Shown here: positions 5,941-12,995 of the stretch, one piece after another
Position numbering within the stretch: position 1 is the first letter of the stretch
How the letters are laid out: each line of letters begins with the position of its first letter
Program-made: the position numbers and the translations under genes
Assembly: GCA_965370715.1 (NCBI GenBank)
Contig: CBDUVQ010000011.1
Coordinates: forward strand, 1 to 17,113
DNA: 17,113 bases
From: JAFCBV01 sp965370715
Lineage (GTDB): Archaea; EX4484-52; B79-G9
Reading direction: 5' to 3'
Notes under the pieces: model-generated
Told to the model about the DNA's origin: nothing
Databases searched by the model: none
The model's input: the letters and a program-made list of their open reading frames with translations, nothing else

Positions 5941-6852
5941 TTAGGGCGCTTTTTTGCCATCTACAACCGTTTGAACTCCGTCCTTCAGGTCGGAGTTACC
6001 GGTTGGAGAGCTTGAAACCGAACCAATCAAACCCCGTCCTTCAGGGCAGGATCGTATGAAGGTTTCATGATTTTCCGAGCGTTCAATCTCATGTTTCAGA
6101 ACAGAGAGATTGTCTTTTTTCTTCAGAGTGTATGCGCAGTACACTGTAAAAGAAACAACAATGAATACGATTAGAATCAGCAAAACAGGAAAGTATTTTT
6201 CAGCAAAAAATCCCAGAAATGCAAGTATGGAGGATGCGCCGAGTGCTTTTCCAATTTTTTCATTGAATGAAATTAATTCTTCTTCCTTTGCGCTGCGAAA
6301 GAGCTTCGGTAAAAGGCGTGACTTTGAGTTGTATATTTGCGCAGCCGCATACAGTATACCGATGCCTGTTATGACAGAAAGGTTTTGCACGGATGAGAAT
6401 ACAATTTCTGATTTATTGAGCACGATTATCGAGATTTGCGTGTATAAGAAATAAGCGAGAGCTGCCGGGCGGATGTATTTTGCGGTTCTTTCAGGGAATT
6501 GTTTGCGCCGCGGGTTAAGTAGCGGTGGAACAAATGTCAACACCACATACAACAGAATGCCTGCAAATGGAAGCACGAAAAGACCAAAGACCTTTGAGGA
6601 GACTCCATTTTCATCTGTGCCCGGGTATATTGTAATTTCATTCGGCAGGCTAAAGAAATACACAAGACCTATGAGAAACATAAGTGCAATCAGCAAAACA
6701 GATATTGTGTCTGCGCGCCCTCTTGCGATGATGTTTTCAATGGCATCCCGAAAAGCTATGCTTTTCCCGGATGCTGGAGCGGCAGCGACTTCATAGTTGC
6801 TGATTGAATATTTATTGCGGTGTCGCATAGGAGCTTCATGATGGTCATTCAT
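5941..6852 (-). CDS. DUF1648-like multi-pass membrane protein with repeat-derived C terminus
   Basis: A 303-residue protein with a cytoplasmic-looking N-terminal 45 residues and about five membrane helices (about 50-69, 90-112, 128-147, 157-172 and 205-240). The segment SLPNEITIYPGTDENGVSSK before a helix resembles the DUF1648 signature found in SdpI-type membrane proteins (Leu-Pro, a polar half, then SSK). Function is unknown. Its ATG overlaps the galT-like stop region by 4 bp, so it is cotranscribed with that gene. The last 37 or so residues are encoded by DNA containing two hairpin repeats resembling IS200/IS605 ends (see the repeat entry), so the C terminus may be an insertion-derived extension of an originally shorter or different tail. 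Confidence 0.75.
   Translation of the reverse strand: MNDHHEAPMRHRNKYSISNYEVAAAPASGKSIAFRDAIENIIARGRADTISVLLIALMFLIGLVYFFSLPNEITIYPGTDENGVSSKVFGLFVLPFAGILLYVVLTFVPPLLNPRRKQFPERTAKYIRPAALAYFLYTQISIIVLNKSEIVFSSVQNLSVITGIGILYAAAQIYNSKSRLLPKLFRSAKEEELISFNEKIGKALGASSILAFLGFFAEKYFPVLLILIVFIVVSFTVYCAYTLKKKDNLSVLKHEIERSENHETFIRSCPEGRGLIGSVSSSPTGNSDLKDGVQTVVDGKKAP
5974..6050. repeat. Two hairpin repeats resembling IS200/IS605 element ends
   Basis: The 12-mer CCGTCCTTCAGG occurs at 5978-5989 and again at 6034-6045. The first lies in a near-perfect hairpin (AACTCCG/CGGAGTT at 5974-5980 and 5991-5997, with inner CC/GG and a TTCA loop). The second has an imperfect stem (6033-6039 with 6044-6050, one mismatch, same TTCA loop). 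Hairpins with this 'CCTTCAGG' core are common at ends of archaeal IS200/IS605-family elements and their non-coding derivatives. No TnpA or TnpB coding sequence is nearby, so this is probably a relic or a small non-autonomous element. Both copies lie inside the 3' end of the membrane-protein gene, in different reading frames. Confidence 0.55.
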
Positions 6853-7868
6853 CTAATCACTTTTTTCATGTTTTGTGCAAAGTCTTCAGGAATGTATGAA
6901 ACCACTGCTTCCCTGTGCAATACCTCCATAAATCCCCTGTCTGCTGTGTAAAGTTCCTTTGTCTCAGGCCTTGATATTATAACAACATGCATGTTGAAAA
7001 AGTGCGAAAGATTTTCGTTTAAGGGTGAAGCGATTATTGCCATGTTTGCAGAGCGCACGCCGAGCTTTGAGAGTGCACAAAAAACCTTTGAAAGTCCCAG
7101 TGCAAGTTCTGCAATGTTTTCAGGAACAAGCTCAAAGAACCCTGATTTTCCTTTCAGGATTCCTGTAACTTCATTTGCCGCCTTTGGCGCAAAGCTTGCG
7201 TGCCATGAAATGTTTCCTGTATCAAGAATCTTTCTTTTGCGGTCTTTTTTGCAAAACTCATCCCAGAAATTTGACTTTGTCTTATCAAGATAATCCCAGC
7301 TTTTTCTGTAAAGTAAGTCTGTCTGGTTTGTCGGCAACCTGTCAACTGTTGCCTGCATATGAGGGTGTATTACTGATGCCGCGGCAGGCATCATATAATT
7401 CATGTCAATTGACGCAAACCCCATGCGCGCATCAAACTTGTGCACGCATTTGAACCATTTTATTGTTCCCGAAAGCGCGTCAGCCCACATCTTCGCTGTA
7501 ATCTCACTAAGGTCTGCATTATGCTTTTTTGTGAGAACTCCGACTGCATGGTGTGCTGCAAAGGGAAAAAGGTTTGGAAATAAGACAAACTCCCCGCTCT
7601 TTATTCTTCCTTCAGGAACAATGGCTTTTGAAAATTTTGGAGTCCCGTTATCAATATGGTCTTTGCAGAAAAGGCAGTCCTTTTTTGCTGCAATTTTCAT
7701 CGGCTTTGAGGGTGCCTGATGCGGCCTGTTCGCGCGGTCAACATTCAGGCGCGACCAAGCCCCTGTAAGCGGATCCTGCCTGTACTCGACTTCCTGCACA
7801 TCCTCGCGAAAGTTTTTCAGCGGGTTTTTCAGAAAAGACTTTTCCCTGTATGAATTGAATGAAATCAT
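6849..7868 (-). CDS. Galactose-1-phosphate uridylyltransferase-like (GalT/HIT superfamily) protein
   Basis: A 339-residue protein of the GalT branch of the HIT superfamily, close to the usual GalT length. Visible features: an N-terminal DPLTGAW segment (about 32-38) with following VDRANRPHQ, a zinc-type CLFC at 65-68, FPNLFPFAAHHAV at about 97-109 (nucleotide-binding loop), and HPHMQ at 168-172, where H170 matches the catalytic histidine of GalT HPHxQ. A late histidine in FFNMHVVI (H294) fits the second repeat. Such enzymes transfer a nucleotide from a UDP-sugar or similar to a sugar 1-phosphate. The exact substrate is unproven; archaeal members vary. A TATA box lies 27 nt upstream, suggesting a leaderless message, and the stop overlaps the next gene by 4 bp. 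Confidence 0.85.
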   Translation of the reverse strand: MISFNSYREKSFLKNPLKNFREDVQEVEYRQDPLTGAWSRLNVDRANRPHQAPSKPMKIAAKKDCLFCKDHIDNGTPKFSKAIVPEGRIKSGEFVLFPNLFPFAAHHAVGVLTKKHNADLSEITAKMWADALSGTIKWFKCVHKFDARMGFASIDMNYMMPAAASVIHPHMQATVDRLPTNQTDLLYRKSWDYLDKTKSNFWDEFCKKDRKRKILDTGNISWHASFAPKAANEVTGILKGKSGFFELVPENIAELALGLSKVFCALSKLGVRSANMAIIASPLNENLSHFFNMHVVIISRPETKELYTADRGFMEVLHREAVVSYIPEDFAQNMKKVIR

Positions 7869-7890
7869 TGCGAAATTATTTGTTTTAATG

Positions 7891-7900
7891 GCTTATAAGT
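7891..7900 (-). promoter_or_regulatory. TATA box of the GalT-like gene
   Basis: The minus strand reads ACTTATAAGC, centred 27 nt before the ATG at 7868. No Shine-Dalgarno sequence precedes the ATG, so leaderless transcription is likely. Confidence 0.55.
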
Positions 7901-7918
7901 CTGGATGTGTTTTATCCT

Positions 7919-7931
7919 GTACTATATATAT
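7919..7931 (+). promoter_or_regulatory. TATA box of the secreted repeat-protein gene
   Basis: TACTATATATATT is centred about 27 nt before the ATG at 7953. This placement, together with the signal peptide starting there, is why 7953 is preferred over an in-frame ATG at 7905, which would lie upstream of the promoter. Confidence 0.6.
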
Positions 7932-7952
7932 TCTGTTTTCCCAAAAAAGTGT

Positions 7953-9680
7953 ATGGTTCGAACAGCAGTATTATGTTTCATCGCATTTCTTTTCATGGCC
8001 GCGCCTTTCGCCTACGCAGATGTGCCGCGCCTTATATCTGTTCAGGGCAGGTTGACTGATAATTTTAATACGTTGATAACAGCGCCGACAGACTTTACAT
8101 TTAAAATATATGATGCTGAAACACTCGGCAATCTTCTATGGACAGAACCATGGACTGGTGCAAGTGCCATAACTCCTGATTCTTCAGGTGTGTTCAGCGT
8201 GCTGCTTGGGAGCAGCAATCCACTCAATATTGGTTTTGATGAGCCATACTGGCTTGAGGTGCAGATAGAGGGGGAAGCCCTAACACCCCGCCAGCAGATG
8301 GGAAGTTCAGGCTATGCCATCAATATTGCTGATAACTCTGTGACGAGTGCAAAAATAGTTGACGGGGCGGTAACTGGAACAGATATACAAGATAACTCTG
8401 TAACTTTATCGGATGTAAATTTCGTAGGGGCTATTGCGGCAAATAAGTGGTGTGTGGCAAACGTAGCAGGAAACGCGCTTGATTGTACTGCAGACTCGCC
8501 CGGTGGAAGCGATGCAGACTGGACAATCTCCGGAACAGACATGTATTCTTCTGTAAGTGGCAATGTCGGCATAGGCGAGACAAGTCCGCAAAGAGCGCTT
8601 CACATTTCAGCAGCACAGGACGCCAACATACGTTTGCAGGACACAGCAGGAGTGGATCCGGCAGCATATATCGAATTTTATAACGCAACGAATAGATATG
8701 GTTGGGTTGGCTTGCCAGGAGCAGAATATCTTCAGATTGCAACCGATTTTGGGAAAAACATAATTATTGATCCTTCAGGATATGTGGGAGTCGGTCTTGT
8801 CAATCCGGCATATATGCTTGACGTGTTTGGTGACGTCCGATGGAGCGGGACGCTGCAAGGAGGCTCAGTTCCTTGGGCAAGAATTAGTGGATTTAGCGGA
8901 GACACAACGCCCGACACAATTGCAGATGATGGAGTCATCAGCAGTGCTGAAGTGAACTTCAACTATGCCGGCTCGGCAAGCAAGGGTGGGGCTGCAACGA
9001 CTGCAGTTGCTCTTGCGGCAGACGGCTCAAACTGCCCTGCAGGACAATATCCACTTGGCGTTGATTCTAGTGGAAATGTTCAAGGATGTACGGTTGACCA
9101 GACCGGAACAGGCGCAGATGCAGATTGGACAATATCGGGAATAAATATGTATTCTGCGGTCAGCGGGAATGTCGGCATTGGGTTGACAAATCCTACAAGC
9201 AAGCTGGATGTTGCAGGCAGTATCAAGATAGCAGACGGCACTCAGGGAGCGGGAAAGGTATTGACATCTGATGCAAGCGGGTTGGCGAGTTGGCAGGATT
9301 CGAGCAGCGGAACATCGCCACATATTCAATATCCTCCAAAAGCATTGCACACAACCGGCACTTATTCCCCAACTTATGATTATATAACTCTCTCTAGTTT
9401 TGAACAGATTCGAGCAGTATTTTATCCATATACAAGTATGGCGCTATACTTTGTTGCCAAGCCTAGTGTTGACGGAACATATACCATAAATTTCAGAACG
9501 AAAAATATTGGTGGAATTTGGTGGTCGTGCGGATATAACAAAGCCCTTACTGCCGGAAATGTCTATGTTATTGAAGACACATCCGCTTTATGCGGGGCAT
9601 GGAGTCTTCAATCGAGATTTGTACAAATAGATTTTAGTGGACCCGGATCTCTGGAAACCTATATTGTTGGCATGAAGTGA
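7953..9680 (+). CDS. Large secreted tail-fibre-like repeat protein (putative surface adhesin)
   Basis: A 575-residue secreted protein. Residues 1-22 are a signal peptide (MVRTAVLCFIAFLFMAAPFA, then YA). Residues 24-125 match a domain common in secreted bacterial and candidate-phylum proteins: SVQGRLTD, TFKIYDAE, GVFSVLLGS, PYWLEVQIEGEALTPRQQMG. Residues 126-156 hold short repeats (DNSVTSAKIVDGAVTGTDI). Two long copies of a DADWTISG-x-xMYS-x-VSGNVGIG unit follow (about 187-208 and 389-410), each trailed by a 'xxNPTSKLDVAGSI'-type segment familiar from phage tail and trimeric fibre proteins. A distinct C-terminal domain (about 460-575) ends without a membrane anchor. It probably assembles into a fibre at the cell surface or is released. 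Function and oligomeric state are inferred; transfer from bacteria or viruses is possible. Confidence 0.82.
   Translation: MVRTAVLCFIAFLFMAAPFAYADVPRLISVQGRLTDNFNTLITAPTDFTFKIYDAETLGNLLWTEPWTGASAITPDSSGVFSVLLGSSNPLNIGFDEPYWLEVQIEGEALTPRQQMGSSGYAINIADNSVTSAKIVDGAVTGTDIQDNSVTLSDVNFVGAIAANKWCVANVAGNALDCTADSPGGSDADWTISGTDMYSSVSGNVGIGETSPQRALHISAAQDANIRLQDTAGVDPAAYIEFYNATNRYGWVGLPGAEYLQIATDFGKNIIIDPSGYVGVGLVNPAYMLDVFGDVRWSGTLQGGSVPWARISGFSGDTTPDTIADDGVISSAEVNFNYAGSASKGGAATTAVALAADGSNCPAGQYPLGVDSSGNVQGCTVDQTGTGADADWTISGINMYSAVSGNVGIGLTNPTSKLDVAGSIKIADGTQGAGKVLTSDASGLASWQDSSSGTSPHIQYPPKALHTTGTYSPTYDYITLSSFEQIRAVFYPYTSMALYFVAKPSVDGTYTINFRTKNIGGIWWSCGYNKALTAGNVYVIEDTSALCGAWSLQSRFVQIDFSGPGSLETYIVGMK
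8511..8575 (+). repeat. First copy of a diverged direct repeat in the fibre gene
   Basis: About 65 bp encoding DADWTISGTDMYSSVSGNVGIG. It matches 9117-9181 at most positions, with many of the differences at third codon positions. It therefore reflects duplication of a protein module followed by divergence. Confidence 0.75.
9117..9181 (+). repeat. Second copy of a diverged direct repeat in the fibre gene
   Basis: About 65 bp encoding DADWTISGINMYSAVSGNVGIG, the partner of 8511-8575, offset by 606 bp (202 codons), so the reading frame is maintained. Confidence 0.75.
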
Positions 9681-9787
9681 ATGCATTCTACTTGATTATA
9701 CCAGAAACAAATGCTTTTGTAATGTTGTTTATAAGGCGGGTGCCAAAAAACACACTTTCTGCTATCCGGCAATCAGACCACAGATTT

Positions 9788-9795
9788 TTTAAATA
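9788..9795 (+). promoter_or_regulatory. TATA box of the cysteine-rich protein gene
   Basis: TTTAAATA is centred about 26 nt before the ATG at 9817, again consistent with a leaderless transcript. The rest of 9681-9816 shows no gene or clear terminator. Confidence 0.5.
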
Positions 9796-9816
9796 TTCAT
9801 AACACCGTTATTACTA

Positions 9817-10395
9817 ATGGTGATTATGGAACTAAACAACTTCTACATGCTTTTTCAGGACGTTGAATGCGCGAGCCCCCGAACTTTTGCCCGCCGTTTG
9901 ATTCTCGACAAGGCAAAGCTTTCAGAGTGCCCAGAGATTAAGGGGGATACAAAAGAGAACATAAAGCGCGCACTGAAAGAAGGCGTATCTTATGCGTGCG
10001 CGTCCTGCAATTATGGCTCAGCCAGCGTCATACTCCGCCCGTGCAAGGCAGAAGGCAAGGCAACCGGAGAGATGCGCCTTTCCAGCAAGAACAAATTGTT
10101 CCCTCTTTTTGATGCAAGCGCGCTTTTTGAGATTGCACTTAAAGAGGATGTGCTGAAGAGCATCTCATATTCTGAAGAGCTTGGCTTTCTTTCTGCGCGT
10201 ATGGATGAAAAAAACATCTTTGTATTCGAGAACGGACTTATCCGCGTTAAGCAGGCAGAGGATAAAAAAGATATTGAGAAAACGATTGAATTTATCCGCG
10301 CACTTATCAAAAAAGCTGAAATCTGTGAGGTGTGCGGGGGAACAACTGAAGAATGTGAAGCACGGTATTGTGGTAAAAAAGAACAGGCTATTTAG
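9817..10395 (+). CDS. Cysteine-rich cytoplasmic protein of unknown function
   Basis: A 192-residue soluble protein with nine cysteines. The N terminus (LFQDVECASPRTFARRL, then KAKLSECPEIK) resembles a degenerate 4Fe-4S domain of the PF04060 type (C..C....C..FA..L..G.A....CP), keeping only C18 and C38. A central CASC (61-64) and C76 may bind a metal. The C terminus, EICEVCGGTTEECEARYCGK (C170, C173, C180, C185), looks like a small zinc-binding knuckle. Residues 144-168 are a likely helix. I do not recognise a characterised family. The start could be Met4 (9826) instead; TATA spacing favours 9817. Its stop overlaps the convergent thymidylate synthase stop by 8 bp. Confidence 0.75.
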   Translation: MVIMELNNFYMLFQDVECASPRTFARRLILDKAKLSECPEIKGDTKENIKRALKEGVSYACASCNYGSASVILRPCKAEGKATGEMRLSSKNKLFPLFDASALFEIALKEDVLKSISYSEELGFLSARMDEKNIFVFENGLIRVKQAEDKKDIEKTIEFIRALIKKAEICEVCGGTTEECEARYCGKKEQAI

Positions 10396-11089
10396 TAAAA
10401 TCTTCCAAAGAACCAATCATATTTTTCACAGCCTCAAAATCCCTTTCATAGATGTGCGCAGAGATTGAATAACTGTGCAATTCCCCGGGCATGATGTTTT
10501 CACCAAGATTTTTAGAGATTTTGTCAGCAGCATACTTCTGAAGGTTTCCGAGTGCGACCCAATTGGCGTAGGATGCGCCGAATATATCGTGCGAGCGAAA
10601 GACAACTGTGATGTTCAGTTTCTTTGCAACAGGCAGCATTGGCGCAGCAGCCTTTTCTTCGCGTATCTTAAAATCAATCAGCCTCATGCACGGCGGGTCT
10701 TTCAGCTTTGCGTCTGCCTCAGGAAAGCCTACATCACAAACAGCCCTTCGGCTTGACGGGTTTTCTGAAAGGCGCTCGATTGCAGCCTCAATCTGGTTGA
10801 TTTTGTTGTTCCAGTTCCAGATGCGCTCGCCGTATGTGTACTCAAAGCCCCACTTGTTTTCATAGGTCATGACTTGCTCAATGTATTGCTGAAAAGCGTT
10901 GCCCTTGAGCTGAAAGTGCTCAGGGATTTTATCATTTGCCTTTGTAGGGGAATAAATTTTTACAAGAAGCCCGAAAATCTCCTTTGTCTTGTCCATATCT
11001 TCTGTAACAAGGGTTTTTCCATGTGTCCAGATTGCGCGCACTGCCTCGTGCCATGCCTCTTCAGTTGTTTTTGCGCGGATTAGAACCAT
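10388..11089 (-). CDS. thyA: Thymidylate synthase, archaeal (methanogen) type
   Basis: A 233-residue ThyA-fold protein, shorter than bacterial ThyA (about 264) and in the range of the methanogen type. Landmarks: TYGERI (85-90), the phosphate-binding SSRRAV (112-117), the catalytic cysteine in DPPCMRLIDFKI (C134), FRSHDIFGASYANWVALGNL (164-183, with RSHD and the dUMP-binding Asn177), and HSYSISAHIYERD (205-217). It methylates dUMP to dTMP in the cytoplasm; archaeal members of this type may use a tetrahydromethanopterin or folate donor, which the sequence does not decide. A minus-strand TATA box lies 27 nt upstream, so the message is likely leaderless. It is divergent from the RNase J gene. Confidence 0.9.
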   Translation of the reverse strand: MVLIRAKTTEEAWHEAVRAIWTHGKTLVTEDMDKTKEIFGLLVKIYSPTKANDKIPEHFQLKGNAFQQYIEQVMTYENKWGFEYTYGERIWNWNNKINQIEAAIERLSENPSSRRAVCDVGFPEADAKLKDPPCMRLIDFKIREEKAAAPMLPVAKKLNITVVFRSHDIFGASYANWVALGNLQKYAADKISKNLGENIMPGELHSYSISAHIYERDFEAVKNMIGSLEDFTK

Positions 11090-11110
11090 GGCTAAAAGTG
11101 TCTGGAAATT

Positions 11111-11120
11111 GTTTTATATG
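11111..11120 (-). promoter_or_regulatory. TATA box of thyA
   Basis: The minus strand reads CATATAAAAC, centred about 27 nt before the thyA ATG at 11089. No Shine-Dalgarno sequence lies between them. Confidence 0.55.
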
Positions 11121-11172
11121 TTGGCTTTTTGCCAAAAACCCAAACCCAAACAAATTTAAACCTTCTTTTAGA

Positions 11173-11195
11173 ACTAATGTTAGTAATATTAGTAA
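11173..11195. promoter_or_regulatory. Possible operator: TTAGTAA repeats upstream of RNase J
   Basis: ACTAATGTTAGT (11173-11184) is an inverted repeat, and TTAGTAA occurs twice in direct order (11180-11186 and 11189-11195). The cluster sits in the 199-bp divergent region between thyA and rnj, upstream of the rnj TATA candidate. It could bind a dimeric regulator; being AT-rich, it may also be chance. Confidence 0.25.
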
Positions 11196-11213
11196 GATGC
11201 TCTTTCTCAATGC

Positions 11214-11226
11214 ACTGATTATATAA
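11214..11226 (+). promoter_or_regulatory. TATA candidate for RNase J
   Basis: GATTATATAAG is present here. Transcription from about 11247 would give a leader of roughly 40 nt that includes the AAAGGTGA ribosome-binding site at 11274-11281. Unlike its neighbours, this gene therefore appears to be led by a Shine-Dalgarno sequence. Confidence 0.45.
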
Positions 11227-11288
11227 GTCATTGAATTACAAAGAATATTATTCTAATTAAATTATCAAAAAATAAAGGTGAAAAATAA

Positions 11289-12608
11289 ATGAAATTTTAC
11301 GCAATTGGCGGCTTCAGCGAAGTCGGCAAAAATATGTGCGCAGTCGAGATTGAAGGAGAGGTTGTTATCTTCGATATGGGCGTGTACATGGATAAAATAA
11401 TACAGTTAGAGGATGAAGATGAGCGAAACGCCCCAACAAAAGACCTTATCCGCATGGGTGCGCTACCTGATGATAGCATAATTGATGGCAAGAAAGTTTT
11501 AGCAATTGTTCTTGCCCACGGGCATCTTGACCATATCGCGGCAGTGCCGCGGCTTGCAGAGAAGTATAATTGCCCGATAATAGGCTCTGACTACACACTA
11601 GAAGTTGTGAAGAAGCTACTTCGCGACGAGAAAAAGAAAGAGCTTGAAAAAGCGCTTTATGTCCTTAATGCAGGCAAGACAGCAAAACTGTCAAAAAACC
11701 TGCAAGTCGAGATGGTGCATATAACACACAGCATACCTGGCTCGTGCCTGATTGCGCTTCATACGCCTGAGGGCATAATCACATACCTTAATGACTACAA
11801 GCTTGACAACAACCCGACTCTCGGCGATAAGCCGAATTACAAGCGCTACAAAGAGCTTGCAAAGAAAGGAATAAAGCTTCACATTTCAGAGTGCGTCCGT
11901 GTTGAGGAAGAGGCAAGAACCCCTCCGGAATACGTCGCAAAAGTGCTGGTGCAGGATGCGATTGACAGAGCATATGAGGATCCTTCACTAGTTGTGATAA
12001 CAACTTTCTCATCACATATTGCCCGCCTTAGAACAATTCTTGCGGCAAACAAGGGAAGGCGTAAAGTTTTATTCTGCGGGCGCTCGCTTTCTGAATACAT
12101 TAAGATTGCAGAGAAGCTTAACTTAATGAAGCTTGACGGAGCTGAGGTTTTCGGCAGGCGAAAAACAATAGAGCGCGCGTTTGACACCATAGTCTCAAAG
12201 AATCCGTCAAACTGCCTTGTTGTCTGCACAGGTAATCAGGGCGAGCCGAATGCGGTCTTGTCACGGATTGCAAGAAAGGAATTCAAGTTCGCTTTCGAAA
12301 AAGAAGATCAGGTTATCTTTTCTTCAGAAGTCATTCCGAGCCCGATAAACAGGGCGAACAGGTTCACGCTTGAGCGCGACCTTCGCGAGCAGGGTGTTCG
12401 CATAATGGACCACGTGCACGTATCCGGGCACGCGCGCAGGGAAGACCACCGTGACATGATACGAATGCTGAAGCCTCAGAACATTATACCGAGCCACGGT
12501 CACATGGAGAAACTGTCCAGCTTTGCTGCACTTGCAACCGAAGAAGGATATTTCCTTGGAAAGAATTTGCACATTCTTTATGACGGGGCTGTGCTTGAAA
12601 TCAAGTAA
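11289..12608 (+). CDS. rnj: Archaeal ribonuclease J (metallo-beta-lactamase/beta-CASP)
   Basis: A 439-residue protein with the beta-lactamase/beta-CASP fold of euryarchaeal RNase J, a 5'-3' exonuclease and endonuclease acting in RNA decay. The N-terminal motif GGFSEVGKNM is followed by the zinc motif HGHLDH (77-82), H147 in ITHSIPGS and D169 in YLNDYKLD. Beta-CASP motifs follow: acidic SECVRVE (about 200-206), TTFSSHIARL (H243), VSGHARREDH (H381) and PSHGH (H403-H405). It lacks the long C-terminal domain of bacterial RNase J, as archaeal forms do. ATG 11289 follows GGTGA by 8 nt. Pth2 follows 38 bp downstream, so the two RNA-related genes may share transcripts. Confidence 0.92.
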   Translation: MKFYAIGGFSEVGKNMCAVEIEGEVVIFDMGVYMDKIIQLEDEDERNAPTKDLIRMGALPDDSIIDGKKVLAIVLAHGHLDHIAAVPRLAEKYNCPIIGSDYTLEVVKKLLRDEKKKELEKALYVLNAGKTAKLSKNLQVEMVHITHSIPGSCLIALHTPEGIITYLNDYKLDNNPTLGDKPNYKRYKELAKKGIKLHISECVRVEEEARTPPEYVAKVLVQDAIDRAYEDPSLVVITTFSSHIARLRTILAANKGRRKVLFCGRSLSEYIKIAEKLNLMKLDGAEVFGRRKTIERAFDTIVSKNPSNCLVVCTGNQGEPNAVLSRIARKEFKFAFEKEDQVIFSSEVIPSPINRANRFTLERDLREQGVRIMDHVHVSGHARREDHRDMIRMLKPQNIIPSHGHMEKLSSFAALATEEGYFLGKNLHILYDGAVLEIK

Positions 12609-12614
12609 TTTCAA

Positions 12615-12624
12615 TCAATATATT
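12615..12624 (+). promoter_or_regulatory. TATA candidate for pth2
   Basis: CAATATATTC lies about 27 nt before the ATG at 12647, in the 38-bp gap after rnj, suggesting pth2 has its own leaderless start. Confidence 0.4.
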
Positions 12625-12646
12625 CTTGCGGCGCGCATATACACTT

Positions 12647-12985
12647 ATGAAACAGGCAATAATACTCCGCCGCGACCTGAAGCTTAGCGCAGGCAAGGCT
12701 GCTGCGCAAGCATCGCATGCATCTGTTGAGGCATATAAGAAGGCAGATGAGGAATCTCAGGAAGAATGGGAATCAGAAGGGCAGAAAAAAGTAGTTCTTC
12801 GCGTGCAAAATGAAAAAGAGCTTCTAGAATTGTTTATGCAGGCAAAGCGCGAGAAACTGCCTTGCGCACTGATAAAAGATGCAGGTCATACACAGATTGC
12901 GCCCGGGACAGTCACTGCGGTTGCAATAGGTCCTGCGGAAGAAATGCTCATTGACAAGTTGACAGGTTCTTTAAAATTGTATTAG
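12647..12985 (+). CDS. pth2: Peptidyl-tRNA hydrolase, archaeal/eukaryal type (Pth2)
   Basis: A 112-residue Pth2, the standard length for archaea. It releases peptides from prematurely dissociated peptidyl-tRNA so the tRNA can be reused. The family motif GKAAAQASHAS (about 16-26) follows MKQAIILRRDLKLSAG; LPCALIKDAGHTQIAPGT (about 71-88) and AIGPAEEMLIDKLTGSLKLY at the end are also diagnostic. I start it at ATG 12647, because a TTG seven codons earlier adds residues foreign to the family and would lie after the TATA candidate at less than leaderless spacing. Confidence 0.94.
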   Translation: MKQAIILRRDLKLSAGKAAAQASHASVEAYKKADEESQEEWESEGQKKVVLRVQNEKELLELFMQAKREKLPCALIKDAGHTQIAPGTVTAVAIGPAEEMLIDKLTGSLKLY

Positions 12986-12995
12986 TGATGGGCTT

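Noticed and set aside
5974..6050. CRISPR-like pair of repeats
   Set aside because: Only two short, unequal copies inside a coding region, with no array and no cas genes.
7905..7952. Upstream ATG for the fibre protein at 7905
   Set aside because: It precedes the TATA box and adds residues ahead of a good signal peptide that begins at 7953.
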